DNA from: Marivita sp.
Lineage (GTDB): Bacteria > Pseudomonadota > Alphaproteobacteria > Rhodobacterales > Rhodobacteraceae
Direction of reading: 5' to 3'
NCBI RefSeq assembly: GCF_020055635.1
Contig: NZ_JAIPUT010000025.1
Coordinates: forward strand, 1-59,282
Length of the DNA stretch: 59,282 nt
The position numbers and the translations under genes are program-made. Of the stretch, positions 50,118-58,875 are shown piece after piece; position 1 is the first letter of the stretch; each line of letters opens with the position of its first letter. The notes under the pieces were generated by a model that saw nothing but the letters and a program-made list of their open reading frames with translations, did no database searches and was not told the origin of the DNA.

Positions 50118-51521
50118 ATGGCGCATATCAGGGATCTTGACCGGGCCTACGTCTTCCACCCGTTCAGCATGGCCAACGCACATGAGCAAAGCGGAGCCGC
50201 CATGATGGCGCAAACCGCGCAAGGTTGTTGGATCACCGATGACACGGGCAAGCGGTATTTCGATGCGATGGCGGGCCTTTGGTGTGTGAATGTCGGTTAT
50301 GGTCGTGACCGTATTGCCGATGCAATGGCCGACCAGGCGCGCAAGCTGTCATATTTTCACGGCTTTTCATCGATGGCGACAGAGCCCGCTGCCCTTTTGG
50401 CCGAACGGGTGATCGTGAAAGCGCCCGAAGGGTTCAGCAAAGTGTTCTTCGGAGCATCGGGCTCTGACGCGAATGACACGCAGGCGAAGTTGGCCTGGTT
50501 TTACAACAATGCCCGCGACATGCCGCAGAAGAAAAAGATTATCTCGCGGGATCGCGGTTATCACGGCGTGACTGTCATGACGGGTGGGCTGACCGGGCTT
50601 CCCGGACTGCACGCGGGTTTCGATCTGCCGCTGCCGATGATCCGCCATGTCTCGGCCCCGCACAACTTGTGGACACGGCTGCCCGGAGAGGACGATGCCG
50701 CTTTCAGCGACCGCCTGGCACAGGAACTCGATGATCTGATTATCGCCGAAGGGCCCGATACTGTCGCGGCCTTTATCGCCGAGCCAGTCATGGGCGCAGG
50801 TGGCGTGATTGTTCCACCAGAAGGCTACTTCCCCAAGATACAAGCCGTGCTCGACCGCTACGATGTCCTTTTGATCGCCGACGAGGTGATCTGCGGCTTC
50901 GGTCGGCTTGGCACTTGGTTCGGGTCTGACAAGATGAACATGAAGCCGGACCTCATGTCAGTCGCCAAGGGCATCACTTCTGGATATGCACCTTTGTCAG
51001 GCGTTCTGGTTAGCGACAAGGTCTGGTCGGTGATCGCAGGTCAGGGTGCCGCCAAATTCGGCGCGTTTGGACATGGATACACCTACACCGCACATCCGGT
51101 GATGGCCGCAGCCGCGCTGGCAAATCTCGACATTTTGGAAGAGGACGATCTTGTCAGACGCGCGGGCGAGATGGGAACGTATCTGAACGACACCCTGCAA
51201 AAAGCGTTTGTCGATCTGCCCATCGCAGCCGAAGTTCGCGGATGCGGTCTTGTCGCCGCGGTCGAGTTTGCGCAACCCACTTCGGAGGGCTGGCGCAAGT
51301 TCGACCCCAAGCTTACCGTCGCCGCCCGCATCGTGCGCGCCGCGCTGGAAGACGGCGTGATTGCGCGCGCTTTGCCCAACGGGGATGCGGTGTCGTTTTC
51401 CCCGCCTTTCACCGCCACGCATGAAGAAATCGATCTTGCCATCTCGACCATTCGACGCGCCGCCGAGCGGACATACAGCGCATTGAAGGCAGACGGAAAA
51501 CTCATCACCACACCAGCCTGA
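50118..51521 (+). CDS. Class III (omega) aminotransferase
   Basis: The 467-residue PLP enzyme has Asp255 in LLIADEVICGFGR and the Schiff-base Lys284 in SVAKGITSGYAPLSG. The N-terminal half with YFHGFSSMATEPAALLAE and VFFGASGSDANDTQ resembles beta-alanine/pyruvate- and taurine-pyruvate-type omega-aminotransferases. The amino donor is probably a terminal or secondary-carbon amine formed from the imported compound. AGGA precedes the ATG 13 bases after the ATPase stop. Confidence 0.92.
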   Translation: MAHIRDLDRAYVFHPFSMANAHEQSGAAMMAQTAQGCWITDDTGKRYFDAMAGLWCVNVGYGRDRIADAMADQARKLSYFHGFSSMATEPAALLAERVIVKAPEGFSKVFFGASGSDANDTQAKLAWFYNNARDMPQKKKIISRDRGYHGVTVMTGGLTGLPGLHAGFDLPLPMIRHVSAPHNLWTRLPGEDDAAFSDRLAQELDDLIIAEGPDTVAAFIAEPVMGAGGVIVPPEGYFPKIQAVLDRYDVLLIADEVICGFGRLGTWFGSDKMNMKPDLMSVAKGITSGYAPLSGVLVSDKVWSVIAGQGAAKFGAFGHGYTYTAHPVMAAAALANLDILEEDDLVRRAGEMGTYLNDTLQKAFVDLPIAAEVRGCGLVAAVEFAQPTSEGWRKFDPKLTVAARIVRAALEDGVIARALPNGDAVSFSPPFTATHEEIDLAISTIRRAAERTYSALKADGKLITTPA

Positions 51522-51531
51522 GGTCAGACCA

Positions 51532-52449
51532 GTGAACAGAACCAGCATAGACTGGACGGGCGCCATGCCCGCGATAACCACCCCCTTCGCCCAATCAGGC
51601 GAGGTGGATCACGATGGCCTTGCCAAGAACATCCGCCGCCTGCTGTCAGCAGGATCAACCGGCGTCATCGCGGCCGGGTGCACCGGCGAATTCTGGAGCC
51701 TGACCGAAACCGAACGATCCGCGGTCTACAAGACGGCGGTCAACACGGTGGGACACAAAGGCACCACCATCGTCGGTGCCGCTGCGATCACGCCGTCGGG
51801 TGTGATCGAGGCGCTTCATGCCGCGAAAGAGGCAGGATGTAACGGCGCTCTCGTGCTTCCCCCGTACTTCGCACACCTCACGGAACGCGAGGTGATCCGT
51901 CACTTTGAAACGGTTGCGGCCAATGCACCGCTGCCGATCATGCTCTACAACATTCCCGGAAATGCCGGAAATGCGCTGACGCCGCAGATCGTCGATGTCC
52001 TTGCCGATCTTGATCCGGTCGTAGCGATCAAGGAAAGCTCTGGCGACTGGATCAATTTCCAGAAAACGCTGAACGTCTGCCGGGACCGGATCAAGGTATT
52101 CTGCGGCCCGTCGTCAACCATCGGCGTTCCCGCGATGCTGGCTGGGTGTGACGGGTTGATCGACTGCTTCCCGAACGTTTGGACAGGATGTATTGACATG
52201 TGGTCCCTCTTCCAGTCGGGCAAGATCGAAACCGCTTGGGAATACCAGGCCCGCGCACAGGCGCTGACCGATCTTTTTGTCAGCGGCGGGCGCACGTTGT
52301 ATCCGGCGACAAAGGCTGCGATGGATCACCTGGGCTATCCCGGCGGGGGTGCACCGCGTGCGCCGCTGCAACCGCTCGAAGAACCGGCCTTGCAGGAATT
52401 GCTCCAGGGGTTGGACCGGATTCTGGACCGCAATGATTCCGCAGCTTGA
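51532..52449 (+). CDS. DapA-family lyase (second copy)
   Basis: The 305-residue DapA-fold protein has CTGEF (50-54, Cys in place of the usual first Thr), Tyr139 in IMLYNIPG and Schiff-base Lys167 in VVAIKESSGD. It is not a recent duplicate of the copy at 38208. Likely roles are keto-acid aldolase, dehydratase or deaminase. The start is a GTG with GAGG upstream, 10 bases after the aminotransferase stop. Confidence 0.9.
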   Translation: MNRTSIDWTGAMPAITTPFAQSGEVDHDGLAKNIRRLLSAGSTGVIAAGCTGEFWSLTETERSAVYKTAVNTVGHKGTTIVGAAAITPSGVIEALHAAKEAGCNGALVLPPYFAHLTEREVIRHFETVAANAPLPIMLYNIPGNAGNALTPQIVDVLADLDPVVAIKESSGDWINFQKTLNVCRDRIKVFCGPSSTIGVPAMLAGCDGLIDCFPNVWTGCIDMWSLFQSGKIETAWEYQARAQALTDLFVSGGRTLYPATKAAMDHLGYPGGGAPRAPLQPLEEPALQELLQGLDRILDRNDSAA

Positions 52450-52485
52450 AAGCTGTGTCACTGAAAACGAAAGGAAGCTATTCGC

Positions 52486-53268
52486 ATGGATTTGGGGCTC
52501 AAGGGACGCAGGGCAATCGTCAGCGCGGCAAGCAAGGGGCTGGGCCGGGCCTGCGCCATGTCACTGGCCGGAGAAGGGGTTGATCTTGTTCTGAACGCGC
52601 GCTCCGAGGATGCTCTGGAAGCAACCGCCGAGGACATTCGCAAAGCGCATGGCGTCAAGGTCACGACCGTCGCCGCCGATTACAACACCGATGACGGGCG
52701 CGAGGCGGTATTTGCCGCAGCCGGTGAGCCGGACATTCTCGTGACCAATCCCGGAGTGCGGCAGATCCCCGGCGATTTCAACGAATGGGACAAGTCGGAC
52801 TGGCAGTACTGGCTCGACGTGCATTTCTTCTCGTCGCTTCAGATGATCCAGAAGGTGTTGCCGGGAATGCGCGAACGCAAATTTGGCCGGATCGTCAACA
52901 TCTCGGTCAGCTTCATCAAGTTCCCGCAGCAGAACTTTGCGCATTCCCATTCGGCACGGCTGGCCCTGTCCGGCGCGATTGCGTCGATGGTGCGGGATGT
53001 GGCGCCCGACAATGTGACGATGAACACCGTCTGCCCCGGTTTCTTCGATACCGACGCACTGCACACCAACCTGCACAACCACGCGCGGCGCGGCAACACC
53101 ACCTACGAGGCGATTGTCGAGAACCGCCTGCAAAGCGTGCCAGCCGGCCGGTTTGCCGATCCGTCGGAATGCGGCGATCTGGTCGCCTTCCTGTGCTCGG
53201 CGCAGGCCGGGTTCATTCTGGGTCAGAACATCATCAACGATGGCGGCGTCTACCAGGGTCTCTTCTGA
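52486..53268 (+). CDS. Atypical SDR-family protein without the YxxxK motif
   Basis: The 260-residue protein has the SDR cofactor site (SAASKGLG) and the segment VTMNTVCPGFFDTDAL, but the catalytic Tyr-x3-Lys is replaced: the aligned stretch reads AHSHSARLALSG. This matches the 3-oxoacyl reductase-like subgroup in which LSNxxRA stands in place of YxxSK. The protein may bind a nucleotide without classic hydride-transfer chemistry or may use other residues. AAAGGAAG precedes the ATG. The stop overlaps the next SDR by one base (TGATG). Confidence 0.85.
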   Translation: MDLGLKGRRAIVSAASKGLGRACAMSLAGEGVDLVLNARSEDALEATAEDIRKAHGVKVTTVAADYNTDDGREAVFAAAGEPDILVTNPGVRQIPGDFNEWDKSDWQYWLDVHFFSSLQMIQKVLPGMRERKFGRIVNISVSFIKFPQQNFAHSHSARLALSGAIASMVRDVAPDNVTMNTVCPGFFDTDALHTNLHNHARRGNTTYEAIVENRLQSVPAGRFADPSECGDLVAFLCSAQAGFILGQNIINDGGVYQGLF

Positions 53269-53969
53269 TGGACCCACGACTTGTCATGGTCTCCGGAGGC
53301 GCACGTGGTCTTGGCGCGGCGCTGGTCCAGCGGTGCCTCGATGATGGCTACCGCGTGTCCGTCGGCGCGCGCAGCCCCGATGCAGTAAGAGAAGCTTTCG
53401 GTCACAACGTGACCGCGCACAGGTTCGACGCAGACGATCCCAGTACAGCGCAATCTTGGGTCGATGCCACGGTTGCCCAGATGGGTGCGCCCGATGCGCT
53501 CATCAACAATGCCGGTATCCTGCGGATGGTGACGTTCGACAACGGTGACGAAGACGATCTCGATACCATGTGGGGCGTTAACGTCAAGGCCCCGTTTCGC
53601 CTGATCCGCGCCGCCCTGCCCCATCTCAAGGCCTCGGGTCGCGGGCGTGTGGTCAACATTGCCTCGACCGATGGCAAACGTTATCGCGATGCCAACGCCT
53701 CCATCGGTTACGTGATGACCAAGCAGGCGCTGATCGCCATGACTCACGCGGTGCGCTTCGCCGGGTGGGACGAGGGGTTGCGCGGCACCGCCATTTGTCC
53801 GGGTGCCATCGACACCGAGATGATCGCGGATTTACCCGGCGTCACGCCAAAGGCGCAACGCCTGCAACCGCAGGACGTCGGCGAGATCGTGTCACTGGTG
53901 CTCAAACTGCCCAATCAGGCCAGCATCCCCGAGATCGTCGCCAATACGCGGCTCGAAAGCACGATCTGA
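53268..53969 (+). CDS. Short-chain dehydrogenase/reductase (SDR)
   Basis: The 233-residue classical SDR has SGGARGLG, INNAGILRM, Ser in NIASTDG, and Tyr and Lys in YVMTK. The frame extends upstream to 52785, but the ATG at 53268 directly starts the Rossmann fold. It is coupled by a one-base overlap to the atypical SDR; the two may form a heteromer, as a catalytically intact partner next to an altered one would suggest. Confidence 0.88.
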   Translation: MDPRLVMVSGGARGLGAALVQRCLDDGYRVSVGARSPDAVREAFGHNVTAHRFDADDPSTAQSWVDATVAQMGAPDALINNAGILRMVTFDNGDEDDLDTMWGVNVKAPFRLIRAALPHLKASGRGRVVNIASTDGKRYRDANASIGYVMTKQALIAMTHAVRFAGWDEGLRGTAICPGAIDTEMIADLPGVTPKAQRLQPQDVGEIVSLVLKLPNQASIPEIVANTRLESTI

Positions 53970-54014
53970 GATGATTTCACTGGCAGCACAAAGCAAATGC
54001 GGTCAGGGTCGGGC

Positions 54015-54263
54015 ATGTTGCAGAAACAAAGCCTCGCCCTGACCGATATCCGCGTTCCGGCAAAACGCGCAAAGACGCTCGATCTTGCAAAAGTGCAAAG
54101 CCTTGGCGAAGACATTTTGCAAAATGGCATGACCATACCCATTCAGGTCCGCAAGGACGGAACAGGCTTTATACTGGTCGAAGGTCTGCACAGGCTCGAA
54201 GCGATGCGCACCCTAGGGGAAACGCAGATCGAGGCGTATCTGGTGCGGGCCCGCCTGCACTGA
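54015..54263 (+). CDS. Small stand-alone ParB/Srx-fold protein
   Basis: The 82-residue protein consists almost entirely of a ParB N-terminal-like domain: VPAKRAKTLDLAKVQSLGEDILQNGMTIPIQVRKDG, then FILVEGLHRLEAMRTLG, which carries the EGxHRxxA nucleotide-binding motif of the ParB/sulfiredoxin fold. No HTH follows. In ParB the fold binds CTP; in other families it acts as a kinase or nuclease. Here it ends a catabolic operon, 45 bases after the SDR. I chose the ATG at 54015 with AGGG upstream; an ATG at 53997 is also in frame. Confidence 0.75.
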   Translation: MLQKQSLALTDIRVPAKRAKTLDLAKVQSLGEDILQNGMTIPIQVRKDGTGFILVEGLHRLEAMRTLGETQIEAYLVRARLH

Positions 54264-54278
54264 CGGGCCCGTCCTGTC

Positions 54279-55829
54279 TTACTCAGCCGCCAAACGCTTG
54301 GCATGTTTGCGCGTATAGGCCCGCCACGTGGTCGCCCATTGCGCCGGGTCGGCCATGTCCGCTCCCTTGATCTGGTGAATCGGCGCGTTGTGCGGCGCGG
54401 TCTTGACCACTTCGGGGGTCTCGTAGGCCTCGTGGATCACATGCTCCATGACGTCGATCCAGTAGTCGATATCCTCGCGCGACCAAAGCTCTCCGGCCTC
54501 GGGCGTGAACGGTTCTGCCACCAGCCACGGCTCATGGCTCAACCACAGCGCGTCGATCCCGAAATCGGTCATGCGGTTCGAGATATCGACGATGGTGCAG
54601 CCGGTATCCTTGGTCACCTGCTCGACCGAATGGCGCGTCATCTCCATGCGCGGCGCAGTGACGTCGGGGTTGGAGCGGCTAACGCCCTTCACCTCGGACA
54701 GCCGCTTGTCCATGTAGTTGTTGGCCAGAACCGAGATATCGGCCGCCGTGCGCAGCCCCTCGGCCCCCATCGCCCGCGCCCAGGCATAGGCCTTGAGCAC
54801 TTGCGGCGCGTTGCCCCAGAATTCGCGCACACGCCCGATGCTTTGCGGGCGGTCGTCGTCGAGCGTGTAGCGGTCTCCGTCCTTGACCACCAAGGGGGAC
54901 GGCAGGAACGGCACAAGATGCTCGGCGCAGCCATAGGCGCCGACCGCCGGACCGCCGCCGCCCTTGGGCGCACCGAAGGTCTTGTGCAGCATGTACATGC
55001 AGGCGTCGAACCCCAGTTCGCGCGCCCGCAGCCGGGTCATCACGCCGTTGAAATTGGCGTGGTCGTAGAAGCACAGCCCCCCGGCCTCGTGCACCAGCCG
55101 CACCCATTCCTTGATGTCGGGATTGTAGATGCCCATGTCGTCGGGGTTGTTCACCATCAGCGCCGCCGTGCGTGGGCCGATCACCGATTTGAGCTGTTCG
55201 ACCGACGGATAGCCGCCCTCCTCGAGGCTCAGCGTGATCACCTCGAACCCGGCGGTATTGGCGGTGGCGGGCGAACAGGGATGCGTCTGGATCGTCGTGA
55301 TGATCTGGTCGCGCTGTTCCAATTCGCCGCGCGAGGCGTGATAGGCGCGGGTCACGCAGGCATGGGTATAGGCCGCATCGGCCCCGCCGCCCGCCTGGAA
55401 CACGAACTGGTCCATGCCGCTGACTTCACAGAGGAAATCGCTGAAATTGTCGTAAAGCTCCAGCACGCCCTGAAGCGTGTCGGGGTGCTGCAACGGATGC
55501 AGGTCCGCCAGGTGCTCCAACGCCGCGCGTTCGCCGATGCGCGGGTTGTATTTCATCGTGCAGGTGCCGAAGAGCGAGACGCCCATCATGCCCAGCGTCA
55601 TCTGGCTAAGATGCAGATAATGGCGCAGCGCGTCGTGCTCCGTCAGTTCGGGCAAGGCGGGCGCGGTCTTGCGAATCGCGCCTTTGGGCAGGTCTGGCGC
55701 GGGTGCATCATCGAACACCACTCCCCGGCGGCCTGGACAGCCCATTTCCATGACCACCGGTTCGGCCCAGCGGGGAGCCTGGAAACCGGTGAATTGCGCT
55801 TTGGTTCTGTTTGCGATGGGGGCGGTCAT
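54279..55829 (-). CDS. gcvPB: Glycine dehydrogenase subunit 2-like protein (divergent P-protein beta half)
   Basis: The 516-residue PLP protein aligns with GcvPB over its length: LFGTCTMKYNPRIGE (87-100), HPLQHPDTLQG, FYDHANFNGVMTRLR and the PLP Lys283 in MLHKTFGAPKGGGGP. Two segments differ from what I recall of true P-proteins: QPAAGAHGE is here QAGGGADAA (145-153), and STPHGGGGPG is GAPKGGGGPA. The substrate may thus not be glycine. There is no gcvH or gcvT in the window. It overlaps the GcvPA-like gene by 4 bases and is last in the operon. Confidence 0.85.
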   Translation of the reverse strand: MTAPIANRTKAQFTGFQAPRWAEPVVMEMGCPGRRGVVFDDAPAPDLPKGAIRKTAPALPELTEHDALRHYLHLSQMTLGMMGVSLFGTCTMKYNPRIGERAALEHLADLHPLQHPDTLQGVLELYDNFSDFLCEVSGMDQFVFQAGGGADAAYTHACVTRAYHASRGELEQRDQIITTIQTHPCSPATANTAGFEVITLSLEEGGYPSVEQLKSVIGPRTAALMVNNPDDMGIYNPDIKEWVRLVHEAGGLCFYDHANFNGVMTRLRARELGFDACMYMLHKTFGAPKGGGGPAVGAYGCAEHLVPFLPSPLVVKDGDRYTLDDDRPQSIGRVREFWGNAPQVLKAYAWARAMGAEGLRTAADISVLANNYMDKRLSEVKGVSRSNPDVTAPRMEMTRHSVEQVTKDTGCTIVDISNRMTDFGIDALWLSHEPWLVAEPFTPEAGELWSREDIDYWIDVMEHVIHEAYETPEVVKTAPHNAPIHQIKGADMADPAQWATTWRAYTRKHAKRLAAE

Positions 55830-57214
55830 GCCAACACCTCCTTCAATGCGGATACAAGTCGGGCGATATCGCCCTCGGTATGGGCTTCAGTCACGCAGAC
55901 CAGCATGCACTGTCCGTCGGCACCCGGCTCGCCACTGATGTCCTTGCCGCCAAAAATCCCGCGCTTGCGCAAGGCGTCGTTCACATCGGCCACCTTTTCG
56001 CCTTCAAAGGTGACCACGAATTCTTTGAAGAACGGACGGCTCAGATCGACGGAACAGCCCGCCAGCCCGTCGATCGCCTTGGCAGCGTGACGCGACCGGG
56101 CCATGATCAGCCGACCGATCTCGGCAAAGCCTTCCGGCCCCATCGCCGCCATGTAGGCGGCATTTGCCAGCGCCCAAAGATAGACCGAATTGCCGGTCCA
56201 GTCCTTGCCTTCCTCGCGGCTGCCATAGGAGCTTTGGTGGAAAAGCGTGAGGCCAAAGCCGTATTCGCCTTCCTTGATCGTTTCCCCGATCGAGATGTTA
56301 AGCGTGTTGTATTCGCTGGCGTACCGCTCCTCATCCGGGCTGGCGATAAAGCCGCCAACACCACCGCCGGCGTTCATGTGAACACCCATTGGTTGTGTGG
56401 GGCCAACAGCGATGGTGGCGCCATAGGCACCCGGCGCTTCCAGTAAGCCCAGCGACAGCGGATCGACGCCGACGATCACCTCGGCCCCCGCCGTGCGAGC
56501 CAGATCGCAAAGCGTGCCGGGGGCGCCCTCGATCACGCCGTGGTAGGATGGCGTCTCGAAGTACAGCGCGGCCACGCTGTCATCCAACTTGGACTTGAGA
56601 TCATTCTGGTCGATGCAGCCATCGGCCCCGATCGCAACCTCGACAATCTCGATGTGGCGCGCCATCTCGCGCGGTTCGCAGTAATTGCGCAGAACCGACA
56701 GGCGTTCGGGGTCCATCACCTCAGTGACAAGCACCTTGCGCCGTCCCGTCATACGCGACGCCATCCGAACGGAATGACCAATCGCGCAGCCCCAAGAATA
56801 CACCGGCAGGCCGACGAAATCCATTTCCACCAGCGTGCCAATCTGGCTGCAAAACTCGAACCACGCCTGGTTGCGACCGTGATCTGATGTAGGCGAGCCA
56901 AAAACCGACGTTTGCCATTCATACCGATTGGCGACCTCGTCGCAGATCGCGGGCACGTAATGCGGCCATGCGCCGGCCCCAAGGAAGGACAGGCTGTCCT
57001 TGCAGGTGACATTCTTGCGCATCAGGTCATCCAGATGCCGCGACAGCGCCACCTCGGATGCCAGTTGCGGTGGCAGGTTGAACGGCTTGGCGTACAGGTG
57101 ATCCTCGGGAATCTGTGAAAACAGGCTGTCTACCGAATTCAGCCCCAGTGCCGACAGCATCTCCTGCTGGATCGACGGGACAGAGTTCGCCATCCACGGA
57201 TGGGCTTTGGTCAT
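55826..57214 (-). CDS. gcvPA: Glycine dehydrogenase subunit 1-like protein (divergent P-protein alpha half)
   Basis: The 462-residue protein has the GcvPA layout: SFLGAGAWPHYVPAICDEVANRYEW (76-100), then a central PLP-fold half. The loop right behind it, conserved in true P-proteins as TPYQPEISQG, reads here SVFGSPTSDHGRN (103-115), and the following segment (GLPVYSWGCAIGHSVRMASR) also lacks the usual NASxxDGATAxAEA. The fold is kept but the substrate loop is rewritten, as in the partner subunit. Start at 57214 with GAGGAG upstream; 31 bases after the AcoX-like gene. Confidence 0.85.
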   Translation of the reverse strand: MTKAHPWMANSVPSIQQEMLSALGLNSVDSLFSQIPEDHLYAKPFNLPPQLASEVALSRHLDDLMRKNVTCKDSLSFLGAGAWPHYVPAICDEVANRYEWQTSVFGSPTSDHGRNQAWFEFCSQIGTLVEMDFVGLPVYSWGCAIGHSVRMASRMTGRRKVLVTEVMDPERLSVLRNYCEPREMARHIEIVEVAIGADGCIDQNDLKSKLDDSVAALYFETPSYHGVIEGAPGTLCDLARTAGAEVIVGVDPLSLGLLEAPGAYGATIAVGPTQPMGVHMNAGGGVGGFIASPDEERYASEYNTLNISIGETIKEGEYGFGLTLFHQSSYGSREEGKDWTGNSVYLWALANAAYMAAMGPEGFAEIGRLIMARSRHAAKAIDGLAGCSVDLSRPFFKEFVVTFEGEKVADVNDALRKRGIFGGKDISGEPGADGQCMLVCVTEAHTEGDIARLVSALKEVLA

Positions 57215-57245
57215 GTCTCAGCTCCTCGTTTTGTCATGTCTCATG

Positions 57246-58340
57246 TCAGTGCACGACCCGGACGACCTGACGCCGCCCCGGCCCTGTTGTGACCTGCCAA
57301 TAGCCGGCCAGCCGCGCATCCAGCGCGACATCGCCGGTATCGACGGTCAATTCCTGCGGATTGAGTGCGTTGAGCTTGTCACTGGCGCAAATCACATCGA
57401 TCCGATCGATCCCGACGCGGTTGATCAGACGACCGGAAATCTGCTGGTTGCCACGCCCCAGAATGAAACCCTGCCCGCCGACAACCGTCAGAACGATCCG
57501 CGCCTTTGCGCCGTCGGCCAGCGCCATGAGCAATTGCTCCTCACTCAGGTCACGGTCGACAATTGCGCCATCACGGGCCAGGTCCACCCCAAGCAGCGTC
57601 CCGCCGCCAAGCCGGTCCTTGAGCGCACCCATTGTTGTGCCCGGACCCAGAATATACAGGCAGCCGTGTTCCATCCGCCGAACATACTCGGCCAGCGCCG
57701 CATCTGTTTCGGCCAGAAGATCTCCTCCCCCGGCCTTGGGGTTTTGCCGCACCCCGCGTGCGACAGGGCTCCTTGCAACGGAAAACAGTTGTGCCGACAA
57801 ACGGCCCGAACGGCGTTCCGCTTCGTCGATATCAAGGATCTCAACCAATTCCACCGGTTGGTCGGGATCTTTCAGAAACGCCGCCGCGGCCTGCCCCGCC
57901 CGTTCCGGACTGCGGGCAAAGACGCCGGAATGCATCTTGACGCCTGCCGGAATGCCAAGGATCGGGACTCCGGAAACGTTGGCGGCGGCCACATCACGGG
58001 CCGTTCCGTCTCCGCCGCAGAACAGGATCAAAGACACCTTTCCCTGCATGCCGGCCACCAATGCCGAGGTATCGGACGCCGAATGGGATAGGGCGTTGAT
58101 GGGCAGGATCGACGCGGCAGGCGCAATATCCTGGCCCAAGCCACCCGGGCCGGTTAGAATGTCGACAGACGGATACATCTGAACAAGCGCAGTCATGGCG
58201 CGCACGGCACGTAAAGGGGCCGTAAGCCGCATGCCATCGGACCTGGCCTGAGCGGCAAGAGCAGGATCGTCGCTGCCTTTCCGGGCCGTCGGACCGCCTA
58301 TTCCGGCATATGGATTCACAAGGAATCCGATCGATGTCAT
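57246..58340 (-). CDS. ATP-NAD/AcoX kinase family protein
   Basis: The 364-residue protein has an NAD-kinase-like fold with the diacylglycerol-kinase/NAD-kinase motif FCGGDGTARDV and the AcoX-family continuation GIPAGVKMHSGVFA. A C-terminal beta domain follows (VGGQGFILGRGNQQIS). AcoX was first named from acetoin-degradation clusters, where its job is unsolved; no acetoin dehydrogenase gene is visible here. It is the first gene of the operon with the GcvPA/GcvPB-like pair and has an operator copy 28-51 bases upstream. Confidence 0.88.
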   Translation of the reverse strand: MTSIGFLVNPYAGIGGPTARKGSDDPALAAQARSDGMRLTAPLRAVRAMTALVQMYPSVDILTGPGGLGQDIAPAASILPINALSHSASDTSALVAGMQGKVSLILFCGGDGTARDVAAANVSGVPILGIPAGVKMHSGVFARSPERAGQAAAAFLKDPDQPVELVEILDIDEAERRSGRLSAQLFSVARSPVARGVRQNPKAGGGDLLAETDAALAEYVRRMEHGCLYILGPGTTMGALKDRLGGGTLLGVDLARDGAIVDRDLSEEQLLMALADGAKARIVLTVVGGQGFILGRGNQQISGRLINRVGIDRIDVICASDKLNALNPQELTVDTGDVALDARLAGYWQVTTGPGRRQVVRVVH

Positions 58341-58367
58341 GGTCTGGTCAACCTCTCATCAATTTTT

Positions 58368-58391
58368 CGGACTTTTGTTCGCACTTCGAAA
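58368..58391. promoter_or_regulatory. Putative tripartite IclR-type operator before the AcoX-GcvP operon
   Basis: CGGAC-N4-GTTCG-N5-CGAAA: the same spacing as the best site, with one mismatch in each outer half-site. It is 28 bases upstream of the AcoX-like start codon. Confidence 0.55.
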
Positions 58392-58668
58392 CAATGCACA
58401 GGGAAGCGCCGAGGAGCAACAGGAAATCCGCCTGTCTCGCAATCGAATTTCTGGCGCATGCCAAGTGGTCACCTTGGCAGAAAGGCGTCCGCAACCGACG
58501 CGAACACGCCACAGCAACAGGTCATAGCTTGGTTTTCGGAACGGCGGTTCTTCGTCGCGGCCAAAGGCTCATTCAGCGCCGTCTCGAGAAGCTGCCCGAA
58601 GAAATTTTTCTCATCAACGGCGGTGATGCTTTCATCACAAACACCTGTAACCATTCAAGATGTTTGAT

Positions 58669-58875
58669 CTAGCTAACAGGGCCGGTCACATCTACCCTGC
58701 CTGGGCGCCGACCGACCTGCAGTCTACTCCCGAAATATTTCGGGCTCGTTTCGATCCACGCCTCCGCATGCCGGGCGACAGCCAAGCCATAACACCCAAG
58801 CAGCACAACCCAAATAAGCCAGTGACACCTCCATCCGAACTCCAGAGCCATTTCCAGAATAAAGGCATCCGACAT
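58669..58875 (-). CDS. Possible small single-span membrane protein
   Basis: A 68-residue open frame from ATG with one hydrophobic segment (about 18-35, WLIWVVLLGCYGLAVA), charged residues on both sides and no recognised domain. There is no Shine-Dalgarno sequence before the ATG, so this is a tentative call. Confidence 0.2.
   Translation of the reverse strand: MSDAFILEMALEFGWRCHWLIWVVLLGCYGLAVARHAEAWIETSPKYFGSRLQVGRRPGRVDVTGPVS

Noticed and set aside
54279..57214. Standard glycine cleavage system
   Set aside because: gcvH and gcvT are missing and the conserved glycine-site loops of both subunits are replaced.
57246..58340. Acetoin degradation locus based on the AcoX-like gene
   Set aside because: No acoA, acoB, acoC or acoR-like gene is visible; AcoX-family proteins occur in other settings.
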